From Marinospirillum sp. (GTDB taxonomy: Bacteria; Pseudomonadota; Gammaproteobacteria; Pseudomonadales; Halomonadaceae): a stretch of DNA of 15,775 bases. The stretch is taken from positions 1-15,775 of the forward strand of contig SKOQ01000012.1 of NCBI GenBank assembly GCA_007119985.1, given 5' to 3'. Position numbers and translations under genes: made by a program. Shown one piece after another: positions 1-7,143 of the stretch; position 1 is the first letter of the stretch, and each line of letters starts with the position of its first letter. The notes under the pieces are model-generated. The model did not search any database. It saw only the letters and a list, made by a program, of their open reading frames with translations, and was not told where the DNA came from.

Positions 1-27
1 CGTGCGACAATTTGCTGCATTGCACAA

Positions 28-73
28 GCCTGCTTAAGTCGGGTGGGCCATCCTTTGGACTTGCCTGCTTGAG
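28..73 (+). repeat. Short direct repeat around the candidate promoter
   Basis: GCCTGCTTAAG at 28-38 recurs as GCCTGCTTGAG at 63-73 (10 of 11 identical, 35 bp apart). The downstream copy sits between the -10 hexamer and the -35 region of the candidate promoter, so the pair could be a regulator site. It may also be chance; no regulator is recognised. Confidence 0.3.
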
Positions 74-84
74 GTGTGTATAAT
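55..84 (+). promoter_or_regulatory. Candidate sigma70 promoter for the SulP-Usp unit
   Basis: A perfect -10 hexamer TATAAT lies at 79-84. The best-spaced -35 candidate is TTGGAC at 55-60, 18 bp upstream, matching the consensus only in TTG. An alternative TTGCCT at 61-66 matches better but is only 12 bp away. Transcription would begin near position 91, giving a leader of about 330 nt before the SulP start. The assignment rests on the -10 element alone, so it is moderate at best; the element could serve another transcript. Confidence 0.45.
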
Positions 85-90
85 TCTGCG

Positions 91-420
91 TTTTCGATCT
101 TCTGATTGGCTGCTGAAAAGGAAGCGCTCCAGTGTAACTCCCCCCTCTTTTTTGATACTGCCCTTTAGCCATCTTGCTGTCTTCAGACAGGCTAAAACCT
201 GCAGTCATCTCCGTGTTCGCTTGAGTGCGTTCACGCTTCTGATATTGTTCGTCATTTGTTGATTCTGATGTCCTTGGGCTGCTCATCGCCAAGGTGATCT
301 GGCTTTCATCGCGGGTTGTTCACGTCTCTTCGTTTAACCTGCTGGTGCGCCCTTTCTTGGGCTGTAAAAGGTGTGAACGGCAAATGTGTCTATTGCAATA
401 AAAATGCTAAGAGAGAAATC
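91..420 (+). other. Long non-coding leader before the SulP gene
   Basis: This stretch has no convincing gene. A 62-codon frame from a GTG at 74 overlaps the -10 hexamer and has an unlikely composition. Two foldable segments are visible. The first is a two-part hairpin at 164-196: TTTAGC/GCTAAA outer arms, a one-sided bulge, then CTGTC-TTCA-GACAG. The second is CCTTGG/CCAAGG at 272-277 and 289-294. Neither is followed by a T-run, so they are not ordinary terminators. I cannot assign a known riboswitch. Upstream, positions 1-54 hold only ambiguous fragments: a short plus-strand frame ending TAA at 35-37, and a minus-strand ATG near 19-21. Confidence 0.4.
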
Positions 421-1908
421 ATGATCCAAACGATCAAAGAAAACTGGTTCTCGAATGTCCGTGGTGATGTTTTGGCCGGTTTAGTGGTGGCCTTGGCCTT
501 GGTACCAGAGGCGATTGCCTTTTCGATTATTGCGGGTGTTGATCCCAAGGTCGGGCTCTACGCCTCTTTTTGTATTGCCGTGGTGATTGCCTTTACCGGC
601 GGTCGTCCAGGCATGATCTCTGCCGCGACAGGTGCCATGGCGCTGTTGATGGTGACTTTGGTGAAAGAGCATGGCTTGGAGTATTTGCTCGCCGCCACGG
701 TGCTGACAGGGGTGCTGCAAATTATTGCGGGATACATCAAGCTCGGCAATTTGATGCGTTTTGTTTCACGCTCGGTGGTGACGGGCTTTGTGAATGCCCT
801 AGCCATTTTGATTTTTATGGCTCAGCTGCCGGAATTAACCAATGTGACCTGGCATGTCTACGCCATGACTCTGGCGGGTTTGGGCATTATCTATCTCTTT
901 CCCTATGTGCCCCTGCTGGGTCGTCTTCTGCCTTCTCCTCTGGTGTGTATTGTGTCGCTGACAGCCGTTGCGTTGATCTGGGGCATCGATATTCGTACCG
1001 TGGGGGATATGGGCGAGCTGCCGGATACGCTGCCTATTTTTCTCTGGCCGGATGTTCCGCTGAATTTAGAAACGCTGCGTATTATTTTTCCCTATTCAGT
1101 GATGTTGATGCTTGTTGGTCTGCTGGAATCGATGATGACCGCGACGATTGTGGATGAACTGACGGACACCAAAAGCGATAAAAATCGTGAGTGCAAAGGC
1201 CAAGGCGTTGCCAATATGGTGTCAGGCTTTTTTGGCGGCATGGCGGGCTGCGCGATGATTGGTCAGTCGATTATTAATGTGAAATCTGGTGGCCGCACGC
1301 GCCTGTCTACCTTAGTGGCGGGGGTCTTCTTATTGATTCTGGTGGTCTTTTTAGCCGATTGGTTGACCTCGATTCCGATGGCGGCACTGGTGGCGGTGAT
1401 GATTATGGTCTCGATTGGGACCTTTAGCTGGGATTCTATTTTTAATTTGAAAAAGCACCCCCTGTCCACCAGTATCGTGATGGTCTCGACTGTCGTGGTC
1501 GTGATCGCGACACACAACTTGGCGTATGGTGTGTTTGCCGGTGTCTCCTTGGCGGCGCTCTTTTTTGCCAATAAGTTGGGTCATTACCTGCGCGTGATCA
1601 AAACTCAAAATGAAGAAGGTGTGCGAGTCTATCAGGTGCAAGGTCAGGTTTTCTTCGCTTCTTCGACGCAGTTTATGGCTGCCTTTGACTATAAAGAAGT
1701 GGTTGAAAAGGTCATTATTGATCTGACTGAGGCGCATTTTTGGGATATTACCGCCGTTGAATCGCTCGACCGAGTGGTGATCAAGCTGCGCCGTGAAGGG
1801 GCCGATGTTGAATTGATTGGCCTGAACCAAGCCAGTGCAACGCTTGTTGATCGCTTTGGTGTGCATGATGATCCCAAGGGCGTTGAAAAGCTGATGGGAG
1901 GACACTAG
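421..1908 (+). CDS. SulP-family inorganic anion transporter with STAS domain
   Basis: A 495-residue inner-membrane permease of the SulP (SLC26) family, which moves anions such as sulfate or bicarbonate, often coupled to Na+ or H+. The substrate cannot be read from the sequence. The first ~390 residues are a run of hydrophobic helices starting with the family-typical segment DVLAGLVVALALVPEAIAF (about residues 15-33), followed by GGRPGMISAATGAMA in the third-helix region. Residues ~398-490 form a cytoplasmic STAS domain, with the conserved-looking stretch AHFWDITAVESLDRV. The ATG at 421 is chosen because GAGAG lies 5 nt upstream and the family N terminus begins there; the frame extends to a TTG at 316, but that extension is not membrane-like. 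At 495 aa it belongs to the shorter SulP proteins. It overlaps nothing and is followed at 2 nt by a Usp gene, so the two are probably cotranscribed. Confidence 0.92.
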   Translation: MIQTIKENWFSNVRGDVLAGLVVALALVPEAIAFSIIAGVDPKVGLYASFCIAVVIAFTGGRPGMISAATGAMALLMVTLVKEHGLEYLLAATVLTGVLQIIAGYIKLGNLMRFVSRSVVTGFVNALAILIFMAQLPELTNVTWHVYAMTLAGLGIIYLFPYVPLLGRLLPSPLVCIVSLTAVALIWGIDIRTVGDMGELPDTLPIFLWPDVPLNLETLRIIFPYSVMLMLVGLLESMMTATIVDELTDTKSDKNRECKGQGVANMVSGFFGGMAGCAMIGQSIINVKSGGRTRLSTLVAGVFLLILVVFLADWLTSIPMAALVAVMIMVSIGTFSWDSIFNLKKHPLSTSIVMVSTVVVVIATHNLAYGVFAGVSLAALFFANKLGHYLRVIKTQNEEGVRVYQVQGQVFFASSTQFMAAFDYKEVVEKVIIDLTEAHFWDITAVESLDRVVIKLRREGADVELIGLNQASATLVDRFGVHDDPKGVEKLMGGH

Positions 1909-1910
1909 TC

Positions 1911-2783
1911 ATGGCTCAGGATGTAGAGATGAATAAAATTATCGCCTGTATTGATCACTCCGCTGCGGCCGCCGCCGTTTGTGATGCGGGTGCTTGGGTT
2001 AGTCGTAGAACCCAGCGCCCCCTCGTTTTACTGCATGTTTTAGATCAGCGTCTTTATCCCGCCAAAACCGATCTGAGTGGCAATATTGGCTTAGGTAGCC
2101 GCACTCAGCTGCTTGAGGAGCTGGCCGATTTAGATCGTCAGCGTAGCAAATTGGCGCTTGAGCAAGGTCAGCAGGATTTAGCCACAGCGCGTGAGCGCGT
2201 TGCCGAACAGGGTATCACCGACCCTGAGCTGCTCCAGCGTCATGGTCACTTTGTTGAGACCTTGCAGGATTTACAAGATGACACGCGTGTGCTGGTTCTT
2301 GGACGTCAAGGTGAAGGCTCTCAAGGCGCAGCGCAGGAGATAGGTAGCAACCTTGAACGCGTGATTCGCACTTTGGCCTGCCGTATTCTGATCACGCCAC
2401 CTGATTTTAAAGCGCCACAAAAGGTGCTCTTCGCCTATGATGCCAGCCCAACGGCGAAGAAGGTCTTGTCGATTATTGCACGCAGCCCGCTTTTCAAAGG
2501 CATCCCGATTCATCTGCTGATGATTGGTGAAGCTGGAGAGAAGAATCTAGGCCTGCTCCATGCCGCACGCCAAGAACTCATAGAGCAAGGTCATACCGAG
2601 GTCGACACTCAGTTGATGCAAGGCCCAGTGGAGAAGACCCTGTTGGCCTATCAGCAGCAACAGCAGCTCGAGATGATCATCATGGGAGCCTATGGTCACT
2701 CGCGCATTCGTGAGTTCTTTGTGGGGAGCACCACCACCAACTTGTTGCGTTTGAGTCCGGTGCCGATTCTGCTGATGCGCTAA
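1911..2783 (+). CDS. Tandem-domain universal stress protein (UspA family)
   Basis: A 290-residue cytoplasmic protein made of two Usp domains (about residues 7-150 and 165-290). The second ends with a textbook ATP-binding signature, GAYG (259-262), nine residues, then GS (272-273). The first has GRQG (131-134) with ten residues before GS (145-146), so its nucleotide loop is slightly off-pattern. Family members bind ATP or related nucleotides and often modulate a neighbouring transporter. Here the gene follows the SulP gene by 2 nt, with GGGAGGA at 1896-1902 giving an 8-nt spacing to ATG 1911; an in-frame ATG at 1929 would fit the Usp fold but lies far from that site. Context suggests a role linked to the SulP transporter, which is inference. 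Possible alternative: a general stress protein merely cotranscribed. Confidence 0.92.
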   Translation: MAQDVEMNKIIACIDHSAAAAAVCDAGAWVSRRTQRPLVLLHVLDQRLYPAKTDLSGNIGLGSRTQLLEELADLDRQRSKLALEQGQQDLATARERVAEQGITDPELLQRHGHFVETLQDLQDDTRVLVLGRQGEGSQGAAQEIGSNLERVIRTLACRILITPPDFKAPQKVLFAYDASPTAKKVLSIIARSPLFKGIPIHLLMIGEAGEKNLGLLHAARQELIEQGHTEVDTQLMQGPVEKTLLAYQQQQQLEMIIMGAYGHSRIREFFVGSTTTNLLRLSPVPILLMR

Positions 2784-2817
2784 TGAATACCTTGCAGTTC
2801 AGTCAGTTATATCTAAG

Positions 2818-2844
2818 AAAGTCGCCCTTGCTGGCGGCTTTTTT
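2818..2844 (+). terminator. Rho-independent terminator after the Usp gene
   Basis: Stem GTCGCC (2821-2826) pairs with GGCGGC (2833-2838) around a 6-nt loop, including one G-T pair, and is extended by AAA/TTT at its base. Six T residues follow the stem (2839-2844). It lies 34 nt after the stop codon and separates the SulP-Usp unit from trkH. Confidence 0.88.
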
Positions 2845-2895
2845 GTCTCCATTTAAGTACGCGTGCCATAGCTTGCTTGTCGTCTGGTGAATCCG

Positions 2896-2945
2896 GCGTA
2901 AAGCTTTCCTTACGCTTGGAGTCAGGCTATCCTTGTGCAGTGCAC
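2896..2945 (+). promoter_or_regulatory. Dyad elements upstream of trkH
   Basis: The 119 bp between the terminator and trkH must hold the trk promoter if the terminator is efficient. A perfect inverted repeat GCGTAA-N8-TTACGC lies at 2896-2915, and GTGCA-G-TGCAC at 2935-2945. A weak promoter match, TTTCCT (2905-2910) with TATCCT (2928-2933) at 17 bp, overlaps the first dyad. None of these matches a site I can name. Confidence 0.25.
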
Positions 2946-2963
2946 CTAATACTGAAGATCTTT

Positions 2964-4505
2964 ATGCAACCTACATCGCGTCGTCATCAAGTTCCCAATA
3001 TCCAAAGCCGCTCTGAAAGGCGTCAGCAACAGTTCTGGCTGCGCCCCTGGCTGGAGTGGCTGGCCCCCATCGTAAAGCTACTCGGTCTGCTGCTGTTACT
3101 GCTGGGGGCATTTAAAATTCTACCGATGCTGCTGCTGATTATTGAAGGTCAGGAGCAGGATACGCATATTTTCCTACTCAGCACGCTAATCACGCTTGGT
3201 ACGGGTGGTTTGATGGTGGTTGTAGGATCACTGGTTCCTTTGCGCCTTCGAGGGCGACAAATCTTTCTGCTCACCTCGTTAAGCTGGATTGTACTGAGTA
3301 GTTTTGCCGCATTACCGCTGATTTTTGGTTCGACTCAGCTCAGCGTGAGCGATGCGATGTTTGAAGCTGTCTCTGGCCTGACAACCACTGGGGCGACGAT
3401 TCTTTCTGGGTTGGATCACATGTCGCATGGCATTCTGCTCTGGCGAGCGATTCTGCAATGGCTCGGAGGGATCGGGATTATCGTACTCGGGATGGCGATT
3501 CTGCCCTTCCTGCAAGTCGGGGGGATGCGCCTCTTCCAATCTGAATCTTCTGACTGGTCTGAGAAGGCGGTTCCGCGCTCAGGTACGCTCGCCAAGGCGA
3601 TCGGTAAGGTCTATGTTGGTCTCACTGGCTTATGCATTCTGAGCTACTGGCTGGCAGGAATGAGTGGCTTTGATGCGCTAGTCCACGGTTTAACCACCTC
3701 AGCGACGGGTGGTTTTGCCAACTATGACGCCTCAATGGGGCAGTTTGCAGAGACCCCTGTGATTCTTTGGATTGGCATCCTCTTTATGTTTTTAGGCGCG
3801 CTGCCTTTTGTGCTCTATGTATTGATGATTCAGGGCAGCCCGAGGCCTATGCTGCGCGATAGCCAGGTGCAGGCTTTGGCCAAAATTCTGCTGAGCGCGA
3901 TTCTGGTGATGACGCTTTATCTGATCACTCAGCATGAATGGGATTGGTTTGAAGCCCTGACGCATGCGGCGTTTAATATCGTTTCCGTGGTGACCACCAC
4001 CGGCTATGCCTCAACAGACTATAACGCCTGGGGGCATTTTGCGGTGATCTTCTTTCTGTATCTGATGTTTATTGGCGGCTGCTCGGGATCAACCAGTGGT
4101 GGCTTTAAGGTGTTTCGTCATCAGCTGTCTTTAATGTTGATGCGTAACCAGATGATGACGCTGCTGCACCCGCGCGGTGTCTTCTCGCAGCGTTATAACG
4201 GTAAGCCTGTGCCGGATGATGTTATACGCTCGATGGTGGCTTTTGCCTTCTTCTTCTTTGCAACGATTGCCGCCTTAGCGCTGGCGCTGTCTTTTATGGG
4301 ACTGGATTTTATTACCAGCTTTACCGCTGCCGTGACGGCGGTAGCGAACGTTGGCCCGGGGCTTGGCGATACGGTTGGCCCAGCTGGTAACTTTGCTAGC
4401 CTGCCCGATGCAGGGAAGTGGCTGATGGCGCTGGGGATGATTCTCGGACGCTTGGAAATCGTTACCTTTATGATTCTTTTCACGCGCGCCTTCTGGCGTG
4501 CTTAG
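2964..4505 (+). CDS. trkH: Trk system potassium uptake protein TrkH
   Basis: The 513-residue K+-translocating membrane subunit of Trk, a channel-like protein with four pore repeats. All four selectivity-filter loops are visible: TTTGA (glycine 143), TGGF (glycine 249), TTTGY (glycine 347) and NVGPG (glycine 464). The C terminus GRLEIVTFMILFTRAFW is typical for the family. The ATG at 2964 is preferred: it opens a basic N-terminal tail before the first helix, has GAAG shortly upstream, and gives a near-normal length (E. coli TrkH is 483 aa). An in-frame TTG at 2877 would add 29 residues of unlikely sequence. It works with the cytoplasmic TrkA ring, encoded 24 nt downstream. Uptake is normally constitutive and of modest affinity, complementing the inducible Kdp pump encoded later in this window. 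Confidence 0.96.
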   Translation: MQPTSRRHQVPNIQSRSERRQQQFWLRPWLEWLAPIVKLLGLLLLLLGAFKILPMLLLIIEGQEQDTHIFLLSTLITLGTGGLMVVVGSLVPLRLRGRQIFLLTSLSWIVLSSFAALPLIFGSTQLSVSDAMFEAVSGLTTTGATILSGLDHMSHGILLWRAILQWLGGIGIIVLGMAILPFLQVGGMRLFQSESSDWSEKAVPRSGTLAKAIGKVYVGLTGLCILSYWLAGMSGFDALVHGLTTSATGGFANYDASMGQFAETPVILWIGILFMFLGALPFVLYVLMIQGSPRPMLRDSQVQALAKILLSAILVMTLYLITQHEWDWFEALTHAAFNIVSVVTTTGYASTDYNAWGHFAVIFFLYLMFIGGCSGSTSGGFKVFRHQLSLMLMRNQMMTLLHPRGVFSQRYNGKPVPDDVIRSMVAFAFFFFATIAALALALSFMGLDFITSFTAAVTAVANVGPGLGDTVGPAGNFASLPDAGKWLMALGMILGRLEIVTFMILFTRAFWRA

Positions 4506-4529
4506 GCGCGAGAGCGAACAGGTTGCAGT

Positions 4530-5906
4530 ATGAAGATTATTATTCTTGGTGCAGGACAGGTGGGCGGCACACTCGCAGAAAATCTCGCTAGTGAAGAAAA
4601 TGACATCACGATGATTGATAGTGATGCCAACCGCCTGCGTGATTTACAAAATAAGCTCGATATCCGCATCGTCCAAGGCAAGGCTTCTTATCCTGCGGTC
4701 TTGCGTGAGGCCGGGTGTGAAGATGCCGATATGCTGATTGCTGTCACCAATTCAGATGAAGTCAATATGGTCGCCTGCCAAGTAGCGCATGCGCTCTTTA
4801 ATACGCCCAGCAAGATTGCGCGTGTGCGTTCGGCGGCCTATCTCTCGCGCAAAGGCTTGTTTCGTACTGAACGGGGTTTTGATATTGATGTGCTGATCAG
4901 CCCTGAGCAGGTGGTGACCAACCATATTCGCCGCTTGATTGAATATCCCGGTGCATTGCAGGTGCTCGATTTTGCTGGTGGTTTAGTGCAGCTGGTTGCC
5001 GTCAAAGCCTACTATGGCGGCCCCTTGATCGGGCAAAAGCTTGCGACCTTGAGAGAGCATATCCCCGATGTGCCCACGCGTGTCGCGGCTATCTATCGTC
5101 AAAATCAGGCGCTGATTCCTACTGGAGATACCGTGGTCCAGGTGGATGACGAGGTGTTTTTTATCGCCGCCCGCAAGGATATTCGCACCGTGATGAGCGA
5201 AATGCGCAAGGTGGATCATAGCTACCGACGCATCGTCATCGCCGGTGGTGGCAATATTGGTGAGCGCTTGGCAGAAAGCCTCGAAAACGAGTATCAAGTC
5301 AAGTTGATCGAGTATCACCCGCAGCGTTGTATTGATCTCTCGGATAAGCTCTCGCGCACAGTGGTGCTGCATGGCACGGCGACGGATAAAAACCTGTTAC
5401 AAGAAGAGTCTATCGAAGAAGCCGATATCTTCTGCGCCGTCACCAATGATGATGAGGTCAACATCATGTCTTCCATGCTCGCTAAGCGTATGGGGGCGGG
5501 CAAGGTGATGACGCTGATTAACAACGCGGCTTATGTTGATCTTGTGCAGGGTGGCGAGGTGGATATCGCCTTCTCTCCTCAGTTAGCCACCATCGGTAGC
5601 CTGCTGACCCATGTACGCCGTGGGCAGGTCAAGAATGTCCACTCGTTACGCCGTGGCGCGGCTGAGGCTATCGAGGCCGTAGCGCTGGGAGATAAAAGCA
5701 GCTCAAAAATTGTCGGCCGACCGATAGGCATTATCCAACTGCCTGAGGGCGTGACCATTGGTGCGCTGGTGCGTGAGAAAGAAGTGATGATGGCCAGCGA
5801 TGATCTGGTCATAGAATCAGGTGATCAGGTGATCTTGTTCTTGGTTGATAAGCGCAAGATTCGTGAAGTCGAGCAGCTTTTTGCTGTGGGTGTGACTTTT
5901 ATTTAA
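4530..5906 (+). CDS. trkA: Trk system regulatory protein TrkA (two RCK domains)
   Basis: A 458-residue peripheral protein that binds NAD(H) and gates TrkH from the cytoplasmic side. Two tandem RCK units are visible. The first has the Rossmann motif GAGQVG (residues 7-12), with Asp30 at the end of the second strand as expected for NAD binding. The second has GGGNIG (239-244). Each is followed by a TrkA-C-type segment, the last one ending around VTIGALVREKEVMMASDDLVI. Length equals that of E. coli TrkA (458). It lies 24 nt after trkH with no terminator between them, so the pair is an operon; in E. coli the two genes are unlinked. The next gene starts 10 nt after the stop. Confidence 0.97.
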   Translation: MKIIILGAGQVGGTLAENLASEENDITMIDSDANRLRDLQNKLDIRIVQGKASYPAVLREAGCEDADMLIAVTNSDEVNMVACQVAHALFNTPSKIARVRSAAYLSRKGLFRTERGFDIDVLISPEQVVTNHIRRLIEYPGALQVLDFAGGLVQLVAVKAYYGGPLIGQKLATLREHIPDVPTRVAAIYRQNQALIPTGDTVVQVDDEVFFIAARKDIRTVMSEMRKVDHSYRRIVIAGGGNIGERLAESLENEYQVKLIEYHPQRCIDLSDKLSRTVVLHGTATDKNLLQEESIEEADIFCAVTNDDEVNIMSSMLAKRMGAGKVMTLINNAAYVDLVQGGEVDIAFSPQLATIGSLLTHVRRGQVKNVHSLRRGAAEAIEAVALGDKSSSKIVGRPIGIIQLPEGVTIGALVREKEVMMASDDLVIESGDQVILFLVDKRKIREVEQLFAVGVTFI

Positions 5907-5916
5907 GGAGATGGCA

Positions 5917-6258
5917 ATGTCTAAATATCGTTTAGTCCTATTGCTGGGCGTGCTGTGCTTCAGTCTTTTTGGCTGCGCTAGCGTGGGCCAGCCCTACCCT
6001 GAAGACAAGGTGGGCGAGCTGCGTATTGGTGAAACCACGCGTAGTGAAGTGCGTCAGCTGTTTGGTGACCCCTGGCGGACGGGTCTCGAAAGCGGTCAAG
6101 AAACCTGGACCTATGGCCACTACCGCTACAGTGTTTTTGCTGCTGAGCAAACCAGTGATCTGGTGGTGCGCTTTAATGAGCAAGGTCGTGTGGCTTCCTA
6201 CACCTATAATCGCACGCTCGATAACGAAGACCCAGAAACGCGTGAATATGCGCCTTAA
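5917..6258 (+). CDS. SmpA/OmlA (BamE-like) outer-membrane lipoprotein
   Basis: A 113-residue predicted lipoprotein. The signal peptide runs to a lipobox LFGC, with Cys20 as the lipidated residue; no Asp follows it, so outer-membrane sorting is expected. The mature part matches the SmpA/OmlA fold: a short helix segment, IGETTRSEVRQLFGDPWR, then a strand-rich region with TWTYGHYRYSVF and LVVRFNEQGRVASYTY. BamE itself is a component of the outer-membrane protein assembly complex, but many small lipoproteins share this fold with unknown roles, so no symbol is given. The start at 5917 is chosen over the in-frame ATG at 5911 because AAGGAG (5905-5910) touches the latter but stands 6 nt from the former. 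It sits 10 nt behind trkA, probably in the same operon. Confidence 0.85.
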   Translation: MSKYRLVLLLGVLCFSLFGCASVGQPYPEDKVGELRIGETTRSEVRQLFGDPWRTGLESGQETWTYGHYRYSVFAAEQTSDLVVRFNEQGRVASYTYNRTLDNEDPETREYAP

Positions 6259-6274
6259 TGGAGAAGAGAGCGAT

Positions 6275-6520
6275 ATGAGCCAGCCCGTCTTGCCCCTTGG
6301 GCGTTATCGTCATTACAAGGGCGGTGAGTATCAGGTGTTGCATCTTGCGCGTCATAGCGAAACAGAGGAATGGCTGGTGGTCTACCAGCCTTGCTATGGC
6401 GAGCGCGGGATCTGGGTGCGCCCCTATGCCATGTTTACGGAAACTCTACTGCTGGAAGGTAAGCCTCAAGCACGCTTTCAGTTGATCTCCACCAAGGATA
6501 CATCGATGACTTCAGTCTGA
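6275..6520 (+). CDS. DUF1653 domain protein
   Basis: A small 81-residue soluble protein matching the DUF1653 family: GRYRHYKGGEYQVLHLARHS near the N terminus, then LVVYQPCYGERGIWVRPYAMF, which holds the conserved YGERGxWVRP core. The function is unknown; the domain is a compact beta-rich module. ATG 6275 is preferred, with GGAGAAGAGAG at 6260-6270; an in-frame ATG at 6248 would overlap the preceding gene and add nine residues. It follows the lipoprotein gene by 16 nt and closes the trk unit. A short dyad CTTCA-GTC-TGAAG overlaps its stop codon (6510-6522), but with no T-run. Confidence 0.85.
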   Translation: MSQPVLPLGRYRHYKGGEYQVLHLARHSETEEWLVVYQPCYGERGIWVRPYAMFTETLLLEGKPQARFQLISTKDTSMTSV

Positions 6521-6531
6521 AGACTCGTCTA

Positions 6532-6906
6532 CTACTTGGCAGCCTCGCGCTGGCTTGCTTTCATTAAAGCCACCGAAGGGATCTTGTGTGCGGTCAGGAG
6601 TTGATCCAGAGCTTGGGTGACTTCAAGCACCGCCGCCAATCCCGCGCCTTGCATCTGCATTTCACATTGCGATGTGATATCACAAGCTTGAGGCAGCGGA
6701 CCACGTTGATCAATTAAAGCCTGCATGCGTGGAATAAAAACATAACGCAGCCATTGCGGCATGGTCATTTGATCAACGCAGAAGGGTTCGTTGCTTTCAA
6801 AAGCTTCAGGGCTCGGCAAGAGAGCCGTTTGCCACAATCCCGCTGATTCCAACCTTCTTTGTAACAGCTTGAGCAGAGCTTGGGCCCACTTTTCTTGTGC
6901 CTGCAC
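6532..6906 (-). CDS. yqcC: YqcC family protein (DUF446)
   Basis: A 124-residue protein of the YqcC/DUF446 family, helical and of unknown function, typical of gammaproteobacteria. Recognisable features are the central block PFCVDQMTMPQWLRYVFIPR followed by MQALIDQRGPLP, which resembles the E. coli YqcC core (PFFMDTMEPLEWLQWVLIPRM). It starts with GTG at 6906, supported by GAGGAG on the minus strand at 6913-6918, 6 nt from the start. It converges with the DUF1653 gene (11 nt apart) and diverges from kdp, sharing the 139-bp upstream region that holds the KdpE-like repeats. Whether KdpE affects it is unknown. Confidence 0.85.
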   Translation of the reverse strand: MQAQEKWAQALLKLLQRRLESAGLWQTALLPSPEAFESNEPFCVDQMTMPQWLRYVFIPRMQALIDQRGPLPQACDITSQCEMQMQGAGLAAVLEVTQALDQLLTAHKIPSVALMKASQREAAK

Positions 6907-6945
6907 AACAGACTCCTCAGATGTGATTTTGCTGATTTAAAGTCG

Positions 6946-6967
6946 AATTTTACACAAATTTTACACC
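6946..6967 (+). promoter_or_regulatory. Predicted KdpE operator (tandem direct repeat)
   Basis: AATTTTACAC occurs at 6946-6955 and again at 6957-6966, an exact 10-bp repeat with an 11-bp period, so both copies face the same side of the helix. The E. coli kdp operator likewise contains tandem T-rich TTTATAC / TTTACACC elements bound by KdpE dimers. Position, sequence and arrangement fit; binding itself is inferred. A shorter third copy, AATTTTA at 6990-6996, lies 33 bp from the second and keeps the same phase. Confidence 0.75.
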
Positions 6968-6970
6968 TTC

Positions 6971-6998
6971 TTGATGTTTCGCCTATCGAAATTTTATT
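6971..6998 (+). promoter_or_regulatory. Candidate kdp operon promoter
   Basis: TTGATG (6971-6976) and TTTATT (6993-6998) at 16 bp spacing give four matches each to the sigma70 hexamers. The predicted KdpE repeats end just 4 bp upstream of the -35, the arrangement expected for a class of activator that contacts RNA polymerase. A weak basal promoter suits an operon that needs KdpE-phosphate for expression. Confidence 0.45.
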
Positions 6999-7045
6999 CC
7001 TGAGTGGATCACACTGAGCGCGTCTATTAATGCGAGGTGATAGCG

Positions 7046-7141
7046 ATGAACAGTGTATGGCTTTTAGCCAGTTTAGGATTAGCAAGCTTGATGTTAGCCA
7101 TCTACTTGCTAGTTGCTTTGTTGAATCCAGAGAGGTTTTAA
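7046..7141 (+). CDS. kdpF: K+-transporting ATPase subunit KdpF
   Basis: A 31-residue single-helix membrane peptide that stabilises the KdpFABC complex in the inner membrane. After a hydrophobic stretch it ends in YLLVALLNPERF, the hallmark KdpF tail (E. coli: YLVYALINAEAF). AGGTGA at 7035-7040 stands 5 nt from the ATG. It is the first gene of the kdp operon, and 2 nt separate its stop from the next small gene. Confidence 0.92.
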   Translation: MNSVWLLASLGLASLMLAIYLLVALLNPERF

Positions 7142-7143
7142 AA

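Noticed and set aside
74..262. 62-codon frame in the leader
   Set aside because: It begins at a GTG overlapping the TATAAT hexamer, has no ribosome site and shows no family resemblance.
570..1157. 195-codon frame overlapping the SulP gene in another plus-strand frame
   Set aside because: Shadow of the SulP gene; rich in Cys, His, Gly and Arg as expected for an out-of-frame reading, and the SulP frame has clear family motifs.
1351..1905. 184-codon minus-strand frame opposite the SulP STAS region
   Set aside because: Antisense shadow with repeated His/Asp/Arg runs and no recognisable domain; the opposite strand holds a well-supported gene.
6510..6522. Short hairpin at the end of the DUF1653 gene as a terminator
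   Set aside because: The stem is only 5 bp with a 3-nt loop, overlaps the stop codon and has no T-run on either strand.
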